Part shown: piece by piece, positions 58,180 through 64,000 of the stretch
Numbering within the stretch: position 1 is the first letter of the stretch
Layout: the number at the start of each line of letters is the position of its first letter
DNA from: Micromonospora sp. HNM0581
Lineage (GTDB): Bacteria; Actinomycetota; Actinomycetes; Mycobacteriales; Micromonosporaceae
Direction of reading: 5' to 3'
Assembly: GCF_012726175.1 (NCBI RefSeq)
Contig: NZ_JAASAD010000001.1
Coordinates: forward strand, 248,001 to 312,000
Length of the DNA: 64,000 bases
Made by a program: the position numbers and the translations under genes
Notes under the pieces: generated by a model
Told to the model about the DNA's origin: nothing
The model's input: the letters and a program-made list of their open reading frames with translations, nothing else
Databases searched by the model: none

Positions 58180-59502
58180 CTACCGCAGGAACCCTTCGTA
58201 GTTCCGCTGCATCAGTTGGCTCTCGATCTGCTTGCTCGTCTCGAGAGCCACACCGACCATGATCAGCACTGCGGTACCACCGAACGGGAAGTTGAGGTAC
58301 TGCTGCCGGTCCAGCCAGATGAAGAAGAAGTTCGGCAGGATCGAGATGATCGCGAGGTACAGCGCACCCGGCAGGGTGATGCGGCTAAGGATGAAGTCCA
58401 GGTAGTCGGCGGTCGGCTTACCGGGACGGATGCCCGGCACGAAGCCGCCGTACTTCTTCATGTTGTCCGCGACCTCGGTCGGGTTGAACGTGATCGAGAC
58501 GTAGAAGTACGTGAAGAAGATGATCAGCAGGAAGTAGACCGCGATGTAGATCGGGCTGGTCGGGTCCACCAGGTTGTTCTGAATCCACGCCTGGGTCTTG
58601 CCCGGGTCGTTCTGGTCGAAGAACTGCAACGCCAGCTGCGGAAGGTAGAGCAGCGACGAACCGAAGATGACCGGGATCACACCCGCCTGGTTGACCTTCA
58701 GCGGGATGTAGGTCGAGGTGCCGCCGTACATCCGCCGGCCGATCATGCGCTTGGCGTACTGCACCGGGATGCGGCGCTGCGCCTGCTCGATGAAGGTGAC
58801 CGCCGTGATGACCACCAGGACCAGCGCGATCACGAGCAGGAACTTCCACCAACCCTGGCTCTCCTTGATCCGCCAGCCCTCGCTGGGAAGCCGGGCCGCG
58901 ATCGAGGTGAAGATCAGCACAGACATGCCGTTGCCGACGCCGCGGTCGGTGATCAGCTCACCGAGCCACATGACCATGCCGGTGCCGGCGGTCATCGTCA
59001 TCACCAGGATGGACAGGGTCAACCAGTCCGGGATGCCGGTGCCGGTCGGGATGATCTCCTCGTTGCACTGGTTGTTGAACAGCTGCCCGGAGCGGGCCAG
59101 TGCCACGAACGCCGAGGCCTGCAGGATGCCCAGCCCCAGCGTCAGGTAGCGGGTGTACTGGGTGATCTTCGCCTGGCCGGCCTGACCCTCCTTACGGAGC
59201 TGCTCCAGCCGGGGAATGACCACCGTCAGCAGCTGCAGGATGATCGACGCGGTGATGTACGGCATGATGCCCAACGCGAAGATCGACAGCTGCAGCAGCG
59301 CGCCGCCGGAGAAGAGATCGAGCAGGTTCAATACGCCAGTGGAGCCCTCGATGGCCTCCAGGCACTTCTGTACGTTGCCGTACGAGACACCCGGGCTGGG
59401 TACGGTGGCGCCGAGCCGGTAGATCGCGATGATGCCGACCGTGAACAGCAGCTTCTTACGCAGGTCAGGCGTACGGAACGCACTGAGAAAGGCGGACAGC
59501 AA
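58180..59502 (-). CDS. secY: protein translocase subunit SecY
   Basis: A 440-residue ten-span translocase pore: LLSAFLSAFRTPDLRKKLLFT at the start, GIMPYITASIILQLL (TM2), and the C-terminal KQIESQLMQRNYEGFLR. TTG 59502 is preceded by AGGAGGAG and matches the normal SecY start; the frame is open 78 bases further upstream. A hairpin lies between rplO and this gene, so it may have its own promoter. Confidence 0.96.
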   Translation of the reverse strand: MLSAFLSAFRTPDLRKKLLFTVGIIAIYRLGATVPSPGVSYGNVQKCLEAIEGSTGVLNLLDLFSGGALLQLSIFALGIMPYITASIILQLLTVVIPRLEQLRKEGQAGQAKITQYTRYLTLGLGILQASAFVALARSGQLFNNQCNEEIIPTGTGIPDWLTLSILVMTMTAGTGMVMWLGELITDRGVGNGMSVLIFTSIAARLPSEGWRIKESQGWWKFLLVIALVLVVITAVTFIEQAQRRIPVQYAKRMIGRRMYGGTSTYIPLKVNQAGVIPVIFGSSLLYLPQLALQFFDQNDPGKTQAWIQNNLVDPTSPIYIAVYFLLIIFFTYFYVSITFNPTEVADNMKKYGGFVPGIRPGKPTADYLDFILSRITLPGALYLAIISILPNFFFIWLDRQQYLNFPFGGTAVLIMVGVALETSKQIESQLMQRNYEGFLR

Positions 59503-59687
59503 CTTCTCCTCCTGCGCGAGGCGGGCCGCCGGTCGTCCCTGGCGGGTCGGGGTGGGTCCGGGCAAGCGCCCGATATCCATGGCTGGGAAGGGACTCTAAC
59601 AGCCCGATCCCGGTCCGGGCAGATGTGCCCGGCTACATAAACCGGATCCGATGTTACCGGGCGCACAGGCCCGCAGTAGACCATGGT

Positions 59688-59715
59688 GCCCGCCAGTTGG
59701 AGTCAACTGGCGGGC
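59688..59715 (-). terminator. hairpin between rplO and secY
   Basis: GCCCGCCAGTTG (59688-59699) and CAACTGGCGGGC (59704-59715): a perfect 12-base stem with a GAGT tetraloop, 18 bases after the rplO stop. It divides the ribosomal genes from secY-adk-map. Confidence 0.75.
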
Positions 59716-59733
59716 GCCATCGATGAAACTGCA

Positions 59734-60177
59734 CTACAGCTCGGTGACCGAGCCACCAGCGGCTGTGATCTTCTCCTTGGCGGACGCGCTGAACGCGTGC
59801 GCGGAAACCTGGAGCGCCACCCCACCGAGGTCCCCGGTGCCGAGGACCTTCACCGGCTGTCCCTTGCGGACCGCGCCGGCCTCGACCAGTTCGGTCGGGC
59901 CGACCTGGCCACCGTTGGGGAACAGCTCGGCCAGGCGGTCCAGGTTCACGACCTGGAAGACCACCTTGAACTTGTTCTTGAAGCCCTTCAGCTTCGGCAG
60001 GCGCATGTGGATGGGCATCTGCCCACCCTCGAACGCCGCCGAGATGTTCTTCCGGGCCTTCGAACCCTTGGTACCGCGACCGGCGGTCTTGCCCTTGGAG
60101 CCCTCACCGCGACCCACGCGGGTCTTCGCGGTCTTGGCACCCGGCGCCGGACGCAGGTGATGGACCTTGATCGTCAT
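59734..60177 (-). CDS. rplO: 50S ribosomal protein L15
   Basis: A 147-residue L15: [27 protein letters not shown], the Gly/Lys-rich N-terminal arm, and [21 protein letters not shown] overlaps the rpmD stop by one base (TAATG). Confidence 0.98.
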   Translation of the reverse strand: MTIKVHHLRPAPGAKTAKTRVGRGEGSKGKTAGRGTKGSKARKNISAAFEGGQMPIHMRLPKLKGFKNKFKVVFQVVNLDRLAELFPNGGQVGPTELVEAGAVRKGQPVKVLGTGDLGGVALQVSAHAFSASAKEKITAAGGSVTEL

Positions 60178-60359
60178 TACTCGACCTCCTCGACCTTCAC
60201 GAGGTGGTTGACCGTGAAGATCATGCCGCGGATCTCGGGCCGGTCCTCCTTGACCACCACGTCATTGATCCGCTTGAGACCGAGCGACCGCAGCGACTCG
60301 CGCTGGTTGTGCTTGGTCCCGATGTCGGAACGGACCTGGGTGACCTTGAGACGTGCCAT
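60177..60359 (-). CDS. rpmD: 50S ribosomal protein L30
   Basis: A 60-residue L30 ([20 protein letters not shown]..., [20 protein letters not shown]). Its ATG overlaps the rpsE stop by one base (TGATG). Confidence 0.98.
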   Translation of the reverse strand: MARLKVTQVRSDIGTKHNQRESLRSLGLKRINDVVVKEDRPEIRGMIFTVNHLVKVEEVE

Positions 60360-60973
60360 CAGGACGCCACCTCCGCCCGTGAGGCCAGCATGGCCGCCGG
60401 CGCGACATCCTCGACCGGCAGGCCACGCCGAGCAGCCACGGCCTCCGGGGACTCCAGCCCCTTCAGCGCGGCCACGGTGGCGTGCACGATGTTGATCGGG
60501 TTCGACGAGCCGAGGCTCTTGGAGAGCACGTCGTGGATACCCGCGCACTCCAGCACGGCACGAACCGGACCACCGGCGATGACACCCGTACCGGCCGACG
60601 CCGGCTTGAGCAGCACCACTCCGGCGGCGTCCTCGCCCTGCACCGGGTGCGGGATGGAGGAGGCGATCCGCGGCACCTTGAAGAAGTGCTTCTTGGCCTC
60701 CTCGACACCCTTGGCAATCGCCGCAGGCACCTCCTTGGCCTTCCCGTAACCCACGCCGACCGTGCCGTCGCCGTCGCCCACGATCACCAGGGCGGTGAAG
60801 CTGAAGCGACGACCGCCCTTCACGACCTTGGCGACGCGGTTGATCGCGACGACCCGCTCGAGGTGCGGGGTCTTCTCGGCGGGCGCGTTTCCGCGGCCGC
60901 CCTCACGGCGGTTGTCGCGGCGACCACCCTCGTTGCCACCGGACCCGCCGCCACGGCGCTGTTGACCTGGCAT
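60359..60973 (-). CDS. rpsE: 30S ribosomal protein S5
   Basis: A 204-residue S5 with an N-terminal Gly/Arg-rich extension (about 1-34) before the core ([62 protein letters not shown]). ATG 60973 fixed by the usual MPGQQRRGG start. Confidence 0.98.
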   Translation of the reverse strand: MPGQQRRGGGSGGNEGGRRDNRREGGRGNAPAEKTPHLERVVAINRVAKVVKGGRRFSFTALVIVGDGDGTVGVGYGKAKEVPAAIAKGVEEAKKHFFKVPRIASSIPHPVQGEDAAGVVLLKPASAGTGVIAGGPVRAVLECAGIHDVLSKSLGSSNPINIVHATVAALKGLESPEAVAARRGLPVEDVAPAAMLASRAEVAS

Positions 60974-61007
60974 CAGCAGCCTTCCTTCTCTCTCGTGACG
61001 GGGACTG

Positions 61008-61397
61008 TCAGAACTCGAGCCCGGCTTCGCGGGCGGCGTCGGCGAGCGCGGCGACCCGCCCCGCGTACCGGTTGCCGCCGCGGTCGAAGACGACCTTGGA
61101 GATGCCCGCGGCCTTGGCCCGCTCGGCCAGCAGGGTGCCGACCTTGCCAGCCAGGGCGCTCTTGTCGCCCTCCGTACCGCGCAGCGAGGCGTCCAGGGTC
61201 GAGGCCGACGCCAAGGTGTGACCCTTGGTGTCGTCCACGACCTGGGCGACGATGTGCCGCAACGAACGGGTGACCACGAGACGGGGACGCGCGGCGGTGC
61301 CGCTGACGTTCTTGCGCACTCGGAAGTGCCGCCGCGCCCGCCCGACGGCACGCTTGGCGGCGACGCCGCGGCGGCGCTTGAGCAGCGTGGCGCTCAC
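61008..61397 (-). CDS. rplR: 50S ribosomal protein L18
   Basis: A 129-residue L18 ([44 protein letters not shown]). It binds 5S rRNA. GTG start overlaps rplF by four bases. Confidence 0.98.
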   Translation of the reverse strand: MSATLLKRRRGVAAKRAVGRARRHFRVRKNVSGTAARPRLVVTRSLRHIVAQVVDDTKGHTLASASTLDASLRGTEGDKSALAGKVGTLLAERAKAAGISKVVFDRGGNRYAGRVAALADAAREAGLEF

Positions 61398-61936
61398 TTC
61401 TTACCTGCCTTTCCGGCCTTACGACGAATCACTTCGCCCTGGTACTTCACGCCCTTGCCCTTGTAGGGCTCCGGCGGGCGGATCTTCCGGATGTTAGCGG
61501 CGACCTCACCGACGAGCTGCTTGTCGATGCCGGCCACGTGGAACAGCGTCGGCCGCTCCACCGTGAAGGTGATGCCCTCGGGGGCCTGCACCTGCACCGG
61601 GTGCGAGAACCCGAGCGCGAACTCCAGGTCCTTGCCCTTGGCGGTGACCCGGTAACCGGTGCCGGCGATCTCCAGGCTCTTACGGTAGCCCTCGGTCACC
61701 CCGACGATCATGTTGGCGACCAGGGTACGGCTGAGGCCGTGCAGCTCCTTGGCCTTACGCTCGTCGTTCGGGCGGTTGACGCTCAGCTGCCCGTCCTCGA
61801 CCCGCTCGATGGTGATCGGCTCGGCCAGAGTATGTGACAGCTCACCCTTGGGGCCCTTGACCTTGACGGTCCGGCCGTCGATCGTCACGTCGACACCGGA
61901 CGGCACCGGGATCGACTTACGTCCAATACGCGACAT
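61394..61936 (-). CDS. rplF: 50S ribosomal protein L6
   Basis: A 180-residue L6 ([33 protein letters not shown], and the C-terminal signature [17 protein letters not shown]). Overlaps rplR by four bases. A GC-rich spacer with a repeated motif separates it from rpsH. Confidence 0.98.
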   Translation of the reverse strand: MSRIGRKSIPVPSGVDVTIDGRTVKVKGPKGELSHTLAEPITIERVEDGQLSVNRPNDERKAKELHGLSRTLVANMIVGVTEGYRKSLEIAGTGYRVTAKGKDLEFALGFSHPVQVQAPEGITFTVERPTLFHVAGIDKQLVGEVAANIRKIRPPEPYKGKGVKYQGEVIRRKAGKAGKK

Positions 61937-61953
61937 TATCGATCATTTCCTTC

Positions 61954-62000
61954 GTTCGCGACTGCGGGGCTCCGCTGCGCTGCGCTCCTCGCGCTCACGG
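61954..62000 (-). repeat. GAGCG-rich spacer repeat, copy 1
   Basis: The spacer between rpsH and rplF contains, on the minus strand, GTGAGCGCGAGGAGCGCAGC followed by GCAGCGGAGCC. The same GTGAGCG-GAG-GGAGCG theme recurs in the rplX-rplN spacer (63644-63665). Neither is coding. Confidence 0.5.
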
Positions 62001-62010
62001 CACGCCTCCG

Positions 62011-62418
62011 TTACCAGACGAAGGCGAGGACTTCCCCGCCAACGCTCCGCTTGCGGGCCTGCCGGTCGGTCAGCAGTCCCTGGGACGTCGAAATGATCGC
62101 CACGCCCAGCCCACCGAGCACCCGGGGGAGCCCGTCCGACTTGGCGTACACCCGCAGACCGGGCTTGGAGACGCGCTTGATACCGGCCAGACTCCGCTCC
62201 CGGTTCTGGCCGTACTTCAGCTCGACGACCAGTCGCTTGCCGACGGCACCCTCCTCGGGCTCCTCGACCGACCAGGTGGCGATGTATCCCTCGGACTTGA
62301 GGACCTCGGCGATGTTCGCCTTGATCTTCGAGTACGGCATCGTCACCCGGTCGTGGTACGCCTGGTTGGCGTTACGCAGACGCGTGAGCATGTCTGCGAT
62401 CGGGTCGGTCATCGTCAT
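62011..62418 (-). CDS. rpsH: 30S ribosomal protein S8
   Basis: A 135-residue S8 ([64 protein letters not shown]). S8 can repress the spc operon in other bacteria; no such mRNA site was identified here. Confidence 0.98.
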   Translation of the reverse strand: MTMTDPIADMLTRLRNANQAYHDRVTMPYSKIKANIAEVLKSEGYIATWSVEEPEEGAVGKRLVVELKYGQNRERSLAGIKRVSKPGLRVYAKSDGLPRVLGGLGVAIISTSQGLLTDRQARKRSVGGEVLAFVW

Positions 62419-62514
62419 GAAAACTCGTCAACCTTTCTCGCCGGGGTTCCCGCGACACGCGCAGGCCTACGGCGAAGAGACAGTCCAGCTGACGCGCCGC
62501 AGCGCGCTGGGCTA

Positions 62515-62700
62515 TTACCAGGAAGCCTTGGACACGCCGGGCAGCTCACCGCGGTGGGCCATCTCCCGGATACACACCCGGCAGAGCCCGAACTTGCGGT
62601 AGACCGCCTTCGGACGCCCGCACCGCTGGCAGCGGGTGTACGCGCGAACCGAGAACTTCGGCTTCGCGGCCGCTTTGAGGATCAGCGCCTTCTTGGCCAT
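62515..62700 (-). CDS. rpsN: 30S ribosomal protein S14, zinc-binding type
   Basis: A 61-residue S14 type Z. Zinc cysteines CQRCG and CRVCIRE; C-terminal [11 protein letters not shown]. It starts one base after the rplE stop region. The short C+ type is the primary S14 of actinobacteria. Confidence 0.98.
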   Translation of the reverse strand: MAKKALILKAAAKPKFSVRAYTRCQRCGRPKAVYRKFGLCRVCIREMAHRGELPGVSKASW

Positions 62701-62701
62701 C

Positions 62702-63271
62702 TCAGTTCTCCTTGAACGGGAAGCCCAGGAGCTTCAGCAGCGCCCGGCCCTCGTCGTCGGTCGTGGCGGTCGTGACCACCGTGATGTCCATGCCCCGCTG
62801 GCGATCGATCTTGTCCTGGTCGATCTCGTGGAACACCGACTGCTCGGTCAGCCCGAACGTGTAGTTGCCGTGCCCGTCGAGCTTGCGCCCGTCCAGGCCG
62901 CGGAAGTCACGGATACGCGGCAGCGCGATCGACAGCAGCCGGTCCAGGAACTCCCACATCCGGTCGCCGCGCAGGGTCACCTTCGCGCCGATCGGCATGC
63001 CCTCCCGCAGCTTGAACTGCGCGATGGACTTCGTCGCCCGCCGGACCTGCGGCTTCTGGCCGGTGATGGTGGCCAAGTCGCGGACCGCCCCGTCGATGAG
63101 CTTGGCGTCCCGGGCAGCCTCGCCCACGCCCATGTTCACGACGATCTTGACCAGCCGCGGCACCTGCATCGGGTTGCCGTACTCGTACTTCTCGCGCAGC
63201 TGGGCGATGATCTCGTTGCGGTACCGCTCCTTGAGGCGCGGCATCGTCTTGGTCTCGGTAGCCGTGGTCAT
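62702..63271 (-). CDS. rplE: 50S ribosomal protein L5
   Basis: A 189-residue L5 ([62 protein letters not shown]). ATG 63271 overlaps the rplX stop (TGATG); a GTG one codon earlier is possible. Confidence 0.98.
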   Translation of the reverse strand: MTTATETKTMPRLKERYRNEIIAQLREKYEYGNPMQVPRLVKIVVNMGVGEAARDAKLIDGAVRDLATITGQKPQVRRATKSIAQFKLREGMPIGAKVTLRGDRMWEFLDRLLSIALPRIRDFRGLDGRKLDGHGNYTFGLTEQSVFHEIDQDKIDRQRGMDITVVTTATTDDEGRALLKLLGFPFKEN

Positions 63272-63585
63272 CACAGGTCCTTACCGGTGCTACGCGCGAT
63301 GCGAACCTTCTGGCCGTTCTCGTCGAAGCGGTAACCGACACGGGTCGGCTTACCGTCGGAGTCCACGACCATCACGTTCGAGACGTGGATCGGAGCCTCC
63401 TGGGTGACGATGCCACCGGTCTTGGCGCCACGCTGGGTGGTGCTGATGCGGGTGTGCTTCTTGATCCGGTTCACGCCCTCGACCAGGACCTTGTCCTGCC
63501 GTGGGTAGGCCGCGATGACCTTGCCCTTGGCACCCTTGTCCTTACCGGCGATGACGACGACCGTGTCGCCCTTCTTCACCTTCAT
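63271..63585 (-). CDS. rplX: 50S ribosomal protein L24
   Basis: A 104-residue L24 with the KOW start [21 protein letters not shown] and [15 protein letters not shown] 63585 is preceded by GGGAGG. Overlaps rplE by one base. Confidence 0.98.
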   Translation of the reverse strand: MKVKKGDTVVVIAGKDKGAKGKVIAAYPRQDKVLVEGVNRIKKHTRISTTQRGAKTGGIVTQEAPIHVSNVMVVDSDGKPTRVGYRFDENGQKVRIARSTGKDL

Positions 63586-63643
63586 GCCTGCGCCTCCCTG
63601 CGGTCGGCGCGCGCCTGAAGCTTGCACCTACTGAGCCTGCTGG

Positions 63644-63665
63644 TTCGCTCGCTCCGCTCGCTCAC
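63644..63665 (-). repeat. GAGCG-rich spacer repeat, copy 2
   Basis: On the minus strand GTGAGCGAGCGGAGCGAGCG, ending GAA, lies two bases after the rplN stop. It resembles the rpsH-rplF spacer motif and is itself a near-tandem of GAGCGAGCG. Confidence 0.5.
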
Positions 63666-63667
63666 GG

Positions 63668-64000
63668 TCACAACACCTCCGGCGCGAGAGAGATGATCTT
63701 CATGAACCGCTTGTCCCGCAGCTCACGGCCGACCGGGCCGAAGATACGGGTACCGCGCGGGTCCCCGCCGTCCTTGATGATGACAGCGGCATTCTCGTCG
63801 AAGCGGATGTACGAGCCGTCCGGACGCCGCTTCTCCTTGGCGGTGCGGACGACAACAGCCTTGACCACGTCGCCCTTCTTCACACCGGCGCCCGGGATCG
63901 CGTCCTTGACGGTGGCCACGATGACGTCGCCGATGCTCGCGTAGCGCCGACCGGAGCCACCGAGAACCCGGATGCACAGGATCTCCCGGGCACCCGTGTT
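63668..64000 (-). CDS. rplN: 50S ribosomal protein L14, 5' end outside the window
   Basis: 110 residues are present, from [19 protein letters not shown] to the stop, including [29 protein letters not shown] and the C-terminal [13 protein letters not shown]14 is normally 122 residues, so about 12 N-terminal residues lie beyond base 64000. Confidence 0.98.
   Translation of the reverse strand, partial: NTGAREILCIRVLGGSGRRYASIGDVIVATVKDAIPGAGVKKGDVVKAVVVRTAKEKRRPDGSYIRFDENAAVIIKDGGDPRGTRIFGPVGRELRDKRFMKIISLAPEVL

Noticed and set aside
57247-59640. Open frame of about 800 codons opposite map, adk and secY
   Set aside because: Antisense shadow of three well-conserved genes.

Overview
The window is chromosomal DNA from a high-GC actinomycete, most likely of the family Micromonosporaceae (Micromonospora/Salinispora type). 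The evidence is very high GC at third codon positions, many GTG and TTG starts, four-base GTGA/ATGA gene overlaps, a complete conservon (sensor kinase, roadblock, DUF742, small GTPase), an F420-type LLM oxidoreductase, a TPP riboswitch with an actinobacterial-style promoter, a GlnR box, and the ribosomal superoperon ending rpsD-rpoA-rplQ-truA. I saw no tRNA, rRNA, CRISPR array, insertion sequence or phage gene.

Layout. (1) 1-2600 (+): a DUF4142 secreted protein and a CopC-CopD copper protein. (2) 2622-10109 (-): a housekeeping run of tsaD, rimI, tsaB, ung, tsaE, an alpha/beta hydrolase, alr and a fused nnrE-nnrD, preceded by a small conserved gene. (3) 10193-12197: a pair of inverted DnaA boxes, then two overlapping genes. 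One is a small WXG100-like protein with a YxxxD tail; the other is a WXG-like/DUF1023 hydrolase. (4) 12209-17942: glmS, an aminotransferase, glmM, rpsI and rplM. (5) 18152-27367: a nitrate assimilation locus with narK, nitrate reductase nasC, an FAD/BFD electron-transfer subunit, nirB, nirD and an NnaR-like HemD-winged-helix regulator, with a GlnR box in front. (6) 27469-32001 (-): the conservon; its kinase has the type of sensor region known as a nitrate/nitrite (NIT) domain. (7) 32448-38003: an amino-acid-type binding lipoprotein, then a divergent ABC uptake locus (binding protein and permease on -, ATPase, LLM oxidoreductase and cupin on +). (8) 38082-39923: a multi-span membrane protein with a proline-rich tail. 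(9) 40091-46223 (-): a TPP-riboswitch-controlled thiamine operon thiE-thiO-thiS-thiG-tenI-like-thiD-thiC. (10) 46329-50923: an aldo/keto reductase, an ABC-F protein, an RsmC-like methyltransferase and a membrane-anchored hypothetical. (11) 50955-64000 (-): truA, rplQ, rpoA, rpsD, rpsK, rpsM, rpmJ, infA, a DUF1707 protein, map, adk, secY, rplO, rpmD, rpsE, rplR, rplF, rpsH, rpsN, rplE, rplX and the 3' part of rplN.

How it fits together. In Streptomyces, truA is followed closely by rplM-rpsI-glmM. Here about 33 kb (nitrate, conservon, ABC and thiamine genes) lies between truA and rplM, and the WXG/DUF1023 pair sits between nnrED and glmS, so accessory functions appear to be built into a conserved core. 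Regulation can be read at several points: the GlnR box before nasC, a thi promoter with a riboswitch, perfect intercistronic hairpins inside the ribosomal and ABC operons, and a recurrent TANNNT element 6-8 bases ahead of start codons that suggests widespread leaderless transcription. The most interesting items are the WXG/DUF1023 pair, the nitrate locus with its neighbouring NIT-type kinase, the nested palindrome at 40013-40060, and the ABC/LLM/cupin locus of unknown substrate.
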